Shown here piece by piece: positions 33,701 to 42,624 of a DNA stretch of 64,000 nt. Location of the stretch: contig NC_083651.1 in the NCBI RefSeq assembly GCF_963576545.1, positions 24,245,748 to 24,309,747 on the forward strand, read 5' to 3'. The notes below the pieces were generated by a model. That model made no database searches. It saw only the letters and a list, made by a program, of their open reading frames with translations, and was not told the DNA's origin. Positions within the stretch are counted from its first letter, which is position 1; the number at the start of each line of letters is the position of its first letter. Source of the stretch: Limanda limanda. Taxonomy: Eukaryota; Chordata; Actinopteri; Pleuronectiformes; Pleuronectidae. The position numbers were made by a program, and so were the translations under genes.

Positions 33701-35530
33701 GGTACTACTAACCTGCTACCATTCCCTGAGTTGTTCTCTCTGTGTGGGTGATTGCCTGCAGGTGCACCGGAGTCAGAACAGAGCCTCACCAGCTAAACTC
33801 AGCCTTACCAGCTCCATGCTGCAAGATCATAGTCTCTGATACCAGTTACTGTTGCTACGCTTCAAGCCATTTATCGGTACTTGTGTTTGCTATATAGCAT
33901 TTAGCCCTTGTTACCTGATCCTCATACTATTCTCCATTTCCCTTCTCCAGCTCCTCCTGTTCTAGCTCCGGTCCCTGCTCTCCGAATAACCGTCTGGACC
34001 TTTCACCTTTAACCCCATCATTCCTGCCTCAGCCTAAAGCTCTTGGCTCCCCACACTGCAGCCTGGCAATAAATACCTTTCACCTACTCCTGTTTCCCTG
34101 TCTGTGTTTGCACCTGGGTTCACCTGTCCAACAGTTCCACATAACATATATATATAATATTCTTCCTTAATTTATTCATGGCTCCGAAAGCTAATATTAG
34201 TCTTGATATGATGCAGAGCAACTCGCAGCTCATGTTGTTGTTGCAGCCACTGGAAGCAAGTTAAAGTGAAATGCTAAAGGGAAACTTGACCAAAATTCCT
34301 CGGTTATTTGAAAAATTATCCAGTGAAATTAAGTATTTTTTAAATTTTTAATATTGAGTCTATCCAACCGCTTTACAAAAACATTTCTACAAGGAAACAT
34401 TAACTTAGCTTATGTGATACTGTCTGTACCAATGTCGTTGTGAAGCGCTTTTATCACAGTTAATCTACTTACATTCATGTTGGATGTAATGAACAAGTAA
34501 AGAGTAAATCATATTTATGATACAGCTATAAACTATTAAGCAGAACTTTATCACACATTCAGACACTTAACCATAACAACACTGAGTACAGTGACACCAT
34601 TTTCTTGGTTTGAAGAACTACGATACTGGCATTACCGGCCAACATTATTTGAGATCAAGCTAGTCACAACCAACTTGTTTCTTGGCTGAGAATTGCTGTC
34701 TCTCTTCTTTGTATTTGATGTACAGCAGTGGACACCAACCTTTTTGAGACCAAGATCACTTTTTAATTCCAAATGTAAACCGAGATCTACCACCCTGATA
34801 TCTTCCAAAAAAACCCAGTTAGGATGGTCATATTCATTATTTTTTTAAACTTGCGTTAAAGGCTGAATGTACAAGAACTAAATATACACAAAGAGAGGCA
34901 GTTGTGCAACTTTTTCTATTCAATGCACAATATTCAAATTAATATCAATTCATATTTACAATGCACAATATGTAGCTTCTCAGTTCCACATCATGTTCTG
35001 CAGAGAAGCTCCTACTGCAGCACAAAGTTTTTACATATAGGCTTTGATTTGAATATGGCCACAAATATGATTATTGCCTTGTATGAAGGAAGTCCCTTGT
35101 ACTCAAATAAATACCTGTACTACACAGTTTGAAGCCGTGCATCTTCTGTTCTTGCAAATATTTCACAATAAAAAAAACTTTTTAAACAAACAACCGACAC
35201 ACAACTGAAATGCGGCGCGACGACAGCCAGTGAGTCCAGAGAGTTGGGGGATAGACAGTGAAGACTGAGAGATCGACCAGTAGATCGCGATCAACGGTGT
35301 GTTTGCACCTGGGTTCACCTGTCCAACAGTTCCACACTGATGTGTATGTTTGAGTAAGACTCACCCAACATATTGTGTGGTAAAGGTGACAGCATGACTC
35401 TCTGTGTGATTCTGGTCCCAGTCCCAGCTTAATGCATAATTGGTGTTCAAAGTGATCATGATCAGGTCCCGTGGTGGGGCCAGCTCTGGTCCAACTGCTG
35501 CCAAAGTTGTTACAGCAATACAGTCAATTT
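21796..35530 (-). CDS. crfb5: IFNAR1-like class II cytokine receptor CRFB5 (exons 2-8; exon 1 not found)
   Basis: This is the shared chain of the fish type I interferon receptor, which pairs with CRFB1 or CRFB2 and signals through JAK/STAT. Exons are 35365-35530, 32777-32967, 31669-31826, 25169-25322, 22672-22829, 22151-22323 and about 21796-21940, with stop TAA at 21796-21798. Domain 1 has [19 protein letters not shown] and [16 protein letters not shown]. Domain 2 has [10 protein letters not shown], the WTLYCVSIQ motif and a second Cys (SPQCMET). Exon 6 encodes the membrane helix ([20 protein letters not shown]) and NQLPPHFKE. The tail has [19 protein letters not shown] and a Ser-rich end ([15 protein letters not shown]). 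Intron phases match il10rb. The signal-peptide exon lies upstream of 35.6 kb and was not identified. The exon 8 start is ambiguous because of a CAG repeat. Confidence 0.85.
22955..24175. repeat. Older dispersed repeat split by a hAT element
   Basis: The flanks (22960-23230 and 24090-24175) resemble a continuous copy at about 55970-56470. Both share CACTTCCC(T/C)GCTCTA, CATGT(C)ATT(G/T)GTGT and ACTACCTTTGAATGTGGT-like words. The hAT at 23239-24085 therefore landed inside an older copy, in crfb5 intron 5. Confidence 0.45.
23239..24085. mobile_element. Non-autonomous hAT element (847 bp)
   Basis: The ends are TAGTGGTGGGG and CCCCACCCCTA, with an exact 8-bp duplication ATGTGGCC at 23231-23238 and 24086-24093, as for hAT elements. 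A frame near 23433-23550 retains the hAT C-terminal dimerisation signature ([27 protein letters not shown]). The right end is full of ATCGCAATA words. The transposase is otherwise missing. Confidence 0.8.
24175..24420 (+). mobile_element. Rex1-like LINE 3' fragment
   Basis: Plus-strand frames read [20 protein letters not shown] and [14 protein letters not shown], matching the end of ORF2 in the element at 0.6-2.5 kb (LSHPGHNLFHLLPSGRCYR, NSFFPLAVSLLNS). It is a fragment only. Confidence 0.65.
25748..26762. mobile_element. hAT-like MITE with internal duplication
   Basis: The terminal inverted repeats are CAGGGTTTCCCCCAG and CTGGGGGAAACCCTG. The flanking 8-mers are similar but not identical. 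Inside, about 60 bp (TATGTTCAGTAAAACACTGT…) is tandemly duplicated near 26411 and 26474. Long G runs lie at about 25804-25829 and 26701-26714. No transposase is present, and the 26161-26613 reading frame has no domain. Confidence 0.65.
26810..27030. repeat. Dispersed repeat family, copy 2
   Basis: It shares ATCCGGATTCATGA, AGTGACAAAGACCAGCAGAC and AATAACCATCCCA with the copy at 14565-14850. It lies in crfb5 intron 4, immediately beside the hAT-like MITE. Confidence 0.45.
27040..28255. other. Crfb5 intron 4 sequence, unassigned
   Basis: This is AT-rich. I see no transposon ends, coding exons or RNA genes. The small frames present have no recognisable content. Confidence 0.4.
28262..30320 (+). 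mobile_element. Decayed L2-like LINE
   Basis: Plus-strand frames hold reverse transcriptase motifs [16 protein letters not shown] (about 28563-28610) and [11 protein letters not shown] (about 28659-28692). Next come [20 protein letters not shown], the NLGVIFD block and the C-terminal [19 protein letters not shown]. The tail at 30180-30310 (GTGCTTGCTCATTGTGGGAAC, GTGCCTTGAGATAATG) is the usual L2-like fish tail. The LNSDKTEVI block also occurs earlier, at about 28290-28450, so the copy is rearranged as well as broken. It is not functional. Confidence 0.75.
30330..31660. other. Crfb5 intron 4 sequence, unassigned
   Basis: No exon, RNA gene or repeat end is recognised between the LINE tail and crfb5 exon 4. 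Confidence 0.4.
31830..32775. other. Crfb5 intron 3 sequence, unassigned
   Basis: This is AT-rich intron, and nothing recognisable was seen. Confidence 0.4.
33640..34141 (+). mobile_element. LTR-like fragment in crfb5 intron 2
   Basis: A pyrimidine-rich stretch carries AATAAATACC at about 34068. It then ends with a 39-bp segment (TGTGTTTGCACCTGGGTTCA… to 34141) that is repeated exactly at 35298-35336. The layout suggests the 3' part of an LTR, but the 5' end and target duplication are not identified. Confidence 0.4.
34722..35297. mobile_element. hAT-like fragment in crfb5 intron 2
   Basis: The start, CAGCAGTGGACACCAACCTT followed by GAGACCAAGATCAC, resembles a common hAT terminus. The far end is rich in GATCGACCAG and GATCGCGATC words. 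It contains no transposase. Confidence 0.45.
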
Positions 35531-35539
35531 CTGTCAAAA

Positions 35540-36355
35540 AATAAAACAGATTCAGAAGTGAACAGACACAAAAAGGCACACATTTGCTGGTTCCTGTTTC
35601 TAAAATGTCATAATGTTCTGCTTTTTATTTGTCATGACATGATTGAAAATGTGATATCTTCTGAATTTGTAATCAATGACATACTTATTTCCATATTGGA
35701 ACAATTTGTCCATGACTTTGCAGTAGTTACAAAGTAATTAATGAAAAACACTGTGTTGACCTTTTAGTTTATTTGTTCATTTTTATTCTAATAATAGGAG
35801 CTGCAAGTATGTGATGATGTGCGACTCCTCATGTCCTTTTGTTTTTGCTGCTATTGGCACCCGTAAAAATTAGTCCCTTGTTTAAAATAAAATGTTGCAT
35901 TGGTTAGAAAAAAAATTCAAAGCACATCTCTATTAAAAGTAGTTGCAGGGGGCATTTTTTCTGCATTGAGATTATTGTTGTGACTATTCTTACATCCCTT
36001 TACTAGTGATCACAACAAAAACGTGTTCACAAAAACGGCAACAACTGACTCCCCAGTTTCGCTGTACTGACACTTCATTTGTCAGACAAATTTAGTGTTG
36101 AACCAGGTAGGAGAAAACTGGTGCAGCTCTGAAGAACTCTGGGTTAAATAGGCGTTTTACCTTTCCCTTCTAGGTATAAGTCAGATGTGACATTGTAGGG
36201 GGCTCTGCTCTAGTGGTCATGGAAAGGGAAGAACTTCTCATTTGTGTCCTCCTGCACAAACCGTGCCAACACCTGCTGGCACAGGCTCTGGACCAACTCT
36301 ATTAGCAGCTTAATGTGAAAAGTCTACTACTTTTTTCATTTGTGTGGTAAACAGT
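35540..36355. other. Region upstream of crfb5 exon 2
   Basis: The crfb5 signal-peptide exon was sought here without success. A minus-strand block at about 36165-36325 reads like coding sequence (see findings), but it contains a stop and I cannot assign it. Confidence 0.35.
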
Positions 36356-36361
36356 TCATAT

Positions 36362-37170
36362 TAGGGATGCAACTTATGGATTTTTCCGTCCGACACCGAT
36401 AACCGATAATTACATGCTTCACATGGCGGATACCGTTACCGATAATTATTTCACTGTACGTGTAGGTAGTCCATAGCCTGTAGTTAAAGTTACGGTCCAA
36501 ACATTGGGGTAAATTTGCAAAATATAGTAAGCAAATATGGATTTAATAATGTTCCATTGTTAACATAACAGTTCTAACTTCAAATAACTTCATGTGGAGG
36601 AGAACAATTTCTCCTTCAAAAGAATTTAAATTAAATGTTTTGACATTTCAAATAAGATATTTCAATGTATTAAACAATAATTCAGGTAAAATAATGTGCA
36701 TTCAAAAATAAAGGCTATTATAGAACTGAAAGCCTGATTAAAACTCTCAAAAGCACATGGAATATTATGCTCAATAAAGAAAAGGAAAAGCTTATGTACT
36801 TTTAATGCATGAGAGTAAGGAAGGTTTCTCTATACTTTGGCCTTCATGTAGCATAAATCGTATATAAAATGTTTCACATAAAAATTCAAAATAAATTAAA
36901 TGCAATGACAATAACTCTGAACAGAAATGTCAATTATTAAACACAAACAATTAGTTTAAAAAAAATGTAAAGTGCATCTTTCATTAAAAAATGAGGGCTG
37001 TTATTGAACTGACAGGCAGCTGTGTGCGAGTGCATGCAATAATGTCCGTTTCATATTGTAAGCTATTCTGCTTAGTTGCTTTATTGTTGTGAAGGCTCAC
37101 CAACAGAAGTGGCTCTGTTGTGGAGAGAGAGGAGTAAAGAAGAAACCTTTGTCTTCTACCACGGAAAATC
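36362..37170. repeat. Probable hAT end followed by AT-rich sequence
   Basis: The words TTAGGGATGCAAC and CCGATAACCGATAATTA resemble a hAT terminus seen often in vertebrates. The opposite end and target duplication were not found. Confidence 0.35.
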
Positions 37171-37189
37171 ACTGGTCATCAAGAGATAC

Positions 37190-37400
37190 ATTCCGTGATA
37201 ATGTCATTGATTGCCCTAGCCAATCGGCTTGTTGCTCCCTCACTGGGAGCTAAACACTCAACAAAATCACGACTGTTCACTGTCCTGGCTCCTAAATGGT
37301 GGAATGAGCTCCCCATTGACATCAGGAAAGCAAAAAGTCGATACATCTTCCGCCGCAAACTAAAAACACACCTCTTCCGACTATACCTTGAATAAAAGTT
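37190..37400 (+). mobile_element. LINE ORF2 C-terminal fragment
   Basis: The plus frame gives LFTVLAPKWWNELPIDIRKA and FRRKLKTHLFRLYLE followed by a stop, the typical end of a non-LTR retrotransposon ORF2. Upstream reverse transcriptase is absent. Confidence 0.65.
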
Positions 37401-38240
37401 TAAACTAACAATTTAATAGCACTTGAATGGCATTACTTATGGCACTTTGTAGTTTGGCTTTCTTGAAGCTGAGGACATGTTGGTGTTTCGTGTTGAAACA
37501 CATAAAGCTTCTCGTGTACTCTGAGTTCCTCTTGAGGTTCTGCCTGACGAACGCAACTCGGCCCTCCGCTGCCAGAGAGCTAAAGGCCGGCGCATGCTTC
37601 TGCGTCGTCAGGGGCCAGCAGGCACGCAGCTGTAACGCAGGACTCGTTCTCATTCATGGTTCTCCAACCGTTGCGCGTGTTGCCATGCAATTCCCCGCCA
37701 GAACACTAGGCGCAGTAATGTTTTTTGTCGAAGTCGGCTCTTCTTCGTGTGTTGCACGAAGAAGAGCGATTTATTTACATCGCCACGGCGGCTCCGCAGA
37801 GCCTTTTTCTGGCGGAAAAATCCGCCGGTTAGTGACGGGTTATACTAGTGGGCATAGTGTCGGATCTCTTCTGCCAAGTGCTCTTCTATCTGGTCCATAT
37901 TCGTTCTTCTAAATCTTCCGTGGTTTCTGGGTATGAACCGGAAATGCGACTCCGGAAATGATGTAGTCAGCAGACCAATCACAGCCCTCGCGGCCGGGTG
38001 ACGCTTGCGGGGCTTTGCCGTCTAGTTAGAAAAATTGGCCGACGCACGTTAGGACGTAGGAAGGGCCGTGAGGGGCCCGGAAGGGCTCTTGCGTCTCCGT
38101 TCCCGTGAAAACGCAGAAGCATGTCTTCCTCGTTGGTGTTTGTTGAAAATGGGAAAACCCGCCTACCGATGTATTACCGCCACCGACTGGGCTGGAGTAT
38201 TTCTGAAAATGAAGATGCGACAGTTTCTTACTGGCGAAAG
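37400..38240. other. CpG-rich island with perfect hairpin
   Basis: GC and CpG content are far above the surroundings. It holds CCAATCA boxes (near 37974), several palindromic CG words and a perfect 13-bp inverted repeat (37737-37749 / 37755-37767, loop 5). Plus-strand frames at 37427-37912 and 38121-38351 are open but show no domain. It could be an undetected promoter or the end of a GC-rich mobile element. I cannot decide between these. Confidence 0.4.
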
Positions 38241-38244
38241 TGTT

Positions 38245-41050
38245 CTTCTTCTTCTTCCTTTTGTTGTTTAATGTTGTTTAATTGTTGTTTAATTCTGCCA
38301 CCTACTACGCTGGAGTATGATTTAGAGTTTTTCGCCTGCAGAAATACATAAAAACAAACAACCTTACTTAAACTTAAATCTTCTTCATTAAACCAGTTTC
38401 TTTTAAAAACTAAAAAAATATTTTATATTTTCCTTCTCCAATAGTAAAACTCTTCAGGTCAAACTCTTCCTCCCCACATCTCCTCAGCTCCTTTGTAGTT
38501 TTTGTGTGTGTGTGTTATATTTTTGGTAGTGACAGATGACCACATTGACACTGTCCTGATGGATTCTTCCCTATTAATTGTTTTATTTAGTCCTGTTCTT
38601 AGTCTTGCTATTACTGTTTGTTCTCTAGTGTTTTTCCCCATTGTTTTCATCCGTCCCACTTTTTGCTGTATTTGATGCAGATTCCATCCTATCCCCCCCT
38701 CATCCCATTGTTTTTGCCATTCTGTCATCATGCTACTCCTTATTATTGTTTTGGTTCGTCCTCACTGAATGTTACCTACATAGTTATTTCCTGTTTTAAT
38801 GATGGTTTGGCGAGACAGTCTATTTAATTTCCCTCAATGCCCCTGTGAGCTGGGATCCACATGAAAGTTTAGGTCTTGGATAGCAAAAGCATATCCAGTT
38901 TTTCCATTTTTTTGCTCCTTTATTGGGACCAGAGTATTGTGTGTAATCCTCAGGCTTTCCTCTACTATATCTGCCCAACTGTCTTTTCCTTTGTCTATCT
39001 TCACTTTTTCCTTGACATAAAAGTAGAATGTTACTGTGGGAATTAACCATGTAGGTGTAACAGGATAAGGAGCTGGTGCACTGTATATTTTCTAATGCAA
39101 CCTTATCTTTTTTGCCATTTTATTTGCTGTCCATACATAACATTCTGTCTTATCTTTTTCACTTTCTCAGCATGGTCTAAGGGCCCCAACAGTTGTGTGT
39201 TCTTCTTCTTTGTGTCCCTGAAGATTTGACCAGTAGTTACACATAAGCTGTTTGTATCTGAGGTTCAGGGGCATTTCTCCCATCTGCACTTGAACAGCTA
39301 TATTTTGGGAGGTCTTAATAGCTCCACAACATGGTCTCAGTTCCTGGTTTTGTATCCTCTCTATTTATTTAGCCTGTTTGTTCTGTAAACCATACTCCCA
39401 TGGTCTACAACTGATCTAATTAGTGCTATATATATTCTTCATAGCTCTTTTCAGACCCTCTGAGACACCTCATTACATTGAGAACTATTTAGCATTTTTC
39501 CTACATCTTATTTATATGTACAGTCCAGGTCAGCTTTGTGTGACATAAAACCCCCAGATATCAGAATGTGCTTACCTGCTCTAATTGTTCCCCATACTTT
39601 TTTAATACTCTCTTACCTTTTTCCAAGAAAAGATCATTACTCTAGTGTTTTCCCATGAAAACCTAAATCTCAATGCATATTCACATTTCTCGACCACCCT
39701 CATTGCACATTGCATCTTCTCTTGGACAAATTTTAAGTTTTCAACGCTTTTCCATAAAGCCCTATCATCAGCAAATAATGATCTTCCTATATCAGCACTT
39801 ATATCTGAGTACACATCATTAATCATGATGGAAAAAAGTATTGGGCTGATGACACTGCCCTGGGGCGTTCCGTTATCTACCTTACACCTGGTCGATATAG
39901 TCGTTTCCATCTTGCCCTGGATATATCTATCAAATAAATAGTTTTTTATCTAATTAAAAGTTGATTGATTGATCCTGTTATTCCCATTTTGTCTAGTTTA
40001 ATCATTAAACCCACTTTACATACCATGTCATAAGCCTTCTCAACATCAAACAACACTGCCATTATAAATTCTTTACTAACTGGAGCTTTTCTAATTTCTG
40101 TCTCTAAACAGATTATTGAATCCATTGTTCCCCTTCCTTTCCTAAACCCACTCTGATAAGGAAATAACAAGCCCCTGCTCTCAATATTGAAAGTCATTCT
40201 CTCAGTGATCATCCTTTCCATTATTTTTACAATATGCGATGTAAGTGCAATTGGTCTGTAGCTTGTTGGTTTTGTCGGGTCCTTTCCTGGTTTATTATAG
40301 GTATGATGACTTCTTCCTTCCAGTTAGTGGGTAATTTTCCCTCTTCCCATATTTTATTATATATATCTAAAAGTAAAATTTATGTCTGCTTCCCCAAATG
40401 TTTTATCATTATGTAACAGATTTGATCTTTCCCTGGAGATGTTAACCCAGTTTTTCCTATAGCTCTCCTCATCCCGTAAAGTAAAAGGTGCATCCATCCC
40501 ACCATTTTTTTTGTTTTCTTCTCTGTATAATCCATGGGTTTGTTTGTTTAGTTTCCTCGCTCCCTTGCTTCCTTTCCTCTGTTAGATTGTCAGAACTGTG
40601 AACTAAAATTTTGGTTTCTCTTTAATTAAAAAAAAAAAAAAAAATCTTTATTTAATGGTTTAACTACAACCCTCTGTCCACCATGGAACTGCTTTCCTAC
40701 TCATTGTCCCTTTGCTTCTAGGGATTGATAACTTTTAGTGTAATTTCTCCAAACATTTTCTATTTCCCATCTCAGATAAGCACTTTAACAGTTTCAACAT
40801 TTTGGTTGCATCCCTTTCCCACACTGCTCATACTCATGATCCTCACCACATCTTGCACACCTTCTTTTTCCTTTACATGTCGTAGCAGTATGACCAAATC
40901 TTTGACATTTAAAGGATCTTATTGGTTTTGGTATATATTTCCTCACTGTGTATGCCATGTATCCCAGCGATACTCTCATTGGAAGTCTCTTCCTCAAATC
41001 ACCATTGGTAAATATTGTCTTAACCCACTGGTCGTACACTCACATCTTTA
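38245..41050 (-). mobile_element. Decayed LINE with CCHC ORF1 (I/Nimb or Jockey-like)
   Basis: It runs right to left. Frame 40794-41039 has a gag-like zinc-knuckle region (CQRFGHTATTCKGKRRCARC, CGEDHEYEQCG). Frame 39946-40221 has QSGFRKGRGTMDSIICLE and AVLFDVEKAYD. Frame 39602-39910 has GTPQGSVISPILFSIMINDV and FADD. The 3' end near 38250-38310 has repeated TTGTTTAAT units. The reading frames are fragmented. The clade is inferred from the combination of an ORF1 knuckle and the GFRKGRGTMD block. Confidence 0.7.
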
Positions 41051-41394
41051 ATGAGCACAGCATTTCAACGTTCTGCCAAATGTTTGATTGCCAAAGCACT
41101 TGTCTGAATATTCTCTTACCAATGATCTGACAGTTTTAACTCTGTGTGTCTGTCATCCTTAAATATTGTTGCTCCAGTTAAAGCTAGTACAAAGGCATCT
41201 GAGAGAAAACTACCTTGGATACATGACAATTTTAGAAGCTGTAAAAGGGATTGTAGGAAATCAGAGCAAAGATGGAGAGAAATCTGGACTCTCAATTCAT
41301 TACAATATCACAAAGGAATTTTTATTACAACACAACAATATGGTTAAGGCACATACTATTTTTCTGAACTGATATCTACCAACCAGCACAACCC

Positions 41395-41665
41395 TAGATG
41401 TTTATTTGACAGGCTGCTTCACGTGAACGAGCTCTGATCTCACTGTGTGTGTCTCTGAGCGAGTGAGTGGGGCGGGGGCCGGAGCCCCGGGGCATGAGTG
41501 TGTGCGCTTTCCGTTCGGGAAAAATATGCGCGACATGCACGACACTGCACAGGGAGCCACTGCAGAGGGGCTGAAGGGCCGCCCGCGGGATACTGCGAAA
41601 GAGCGATTTGTTTACTGTTTTCTTACTGTAGCTCTGAATTGGAGCTGAGCACATGCCCAGGTAAA
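41395..41665. repeat. GC-rich repeat fragment
   Basis: A GC-rich stretch has alternating TGTGTGTCTCTGAGCGAGTG words and overlapping open frames on both strands. This looks like a transposon end rather than a gene. The identity is not known. Confidence 0.3.
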
Positions 41666-41699
41666 TACTGCCATCTGCTGGTCTTTTATTGGATCATAT

Positions 41700-42130
41700 C
41701 AACCCTGCTTCAAAGAAACTTGGCGTATTGGTTGACAGCAATTTAACTTTTAACGCTAACACAGCTGATACATCATGTTTTTATCATCTCTGAAATATTT
41801 CAATATTATTTTGAAACTTTAACTTTTAAAGACACAGAAAGTATTTTATATGCTTTTATTACATTACACCTTGACTATTGTAGCAGCCTTTTTACTTCCC
41901 TAACCCAAACATCTATTAATCAACTCCAGACTCCACAGAACTCATCTGCCAGGCTTTTAACCAGAACCAAAACACATGACCACATTACTCCTGTTCTAGG
42001 GTCTCTATGTTTGATTTTTTTCTCTCTCCATGGCCTTTCTCCAAGCTACATATCAGATCTTTCAGTATTTTATGAGCCGTCATGTACTGTACATTAAGAT
42101 CCTCGGGCAGAGATCTTCTGTGTGTTCCAA
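41700..42130 (+). mobile_element. Non-LTR retrotransposon ORF2 remnant
   Basis: The broken plus frames correspond to the region after the reverse transcriptase core, with LGV-type, SCFYHL and YYITP-like words followed by KHMTTLLLF-like text. Stops and shifts are frequent. It ends near the TACATATCAGATCTTT motif. Confidence 0.5.
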
Positions 42131-42139
42131 GTATTAGAT

Positions 42140-42620
42140 TATAAACTATAAACTAAAGGGTACAGGCATTTCTTGTTGCGCTGACACATTTATTTCTCAA
42201 CTGTTGGACATTTTGCCAATCCGTTGGGGTCTTTGAGCTCTGTGCTTTTACCCAAATGCTTTAACTTCAGCAACGCAGAGATTTCTGGTGAAAACCAGGG
42301 GTAAGATCTGCTTTTTAAAGGGAGCATGCTTATTTGCTAAGGAATTAAAAACTTTTGATTCGACCTAGGACTAATACCGATTCAGGAATAATGAATAAAT
42401 ATTTCAGTGTGGGAGACTGAAATGGGGCATACTACAACACCTCTGCGCTGTGAGCAATATTAGTGCACAAATACCACCACCTGCATGATCACTCTATCAC
42501 TCCTGTATGTCTCTGTGACTCTTTTATACAATCATTCACAGTAACACCTGGGTTGAGGAATAATATGAGGTTGTAGCAGGGTTGTTTGTATTATAACTCT
42601 GAAGTGAAGCAAGGGCAGGA
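42140..42620. other. 3' flank of il10rb
   Basis: Sequence immediately downstream of the il10rb stop. The only candidate polyadenylation signal is the TTTATT near 42188, which is AATAAA on the minus strand. No other gene is seen. Confidence 0.4.
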
Positions 42621-42624
42621 TATT

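Noticed and set aside
35361..35579. Hydrophobic run directly before crfb5 exon 2, possible signal peptide
   Set aside because: It starts at a GTG, not an ATG, and the hydrophobic residues come from the polypyrimidine tract before the acceptor at 35531. The true signal exon is elsewhere.
37427..37912. 161-codon plus-strand open frame
   Set aside because: Long frames are expected in a CpG-rich tract poor in stop codons. It has no motif, no splice context and no start context. It is kept only as part of the island description.
41394..41654. Overlapping open frames on both strands
   Set aside because: The GC-rich repeat fragment has no domain and no splice context.
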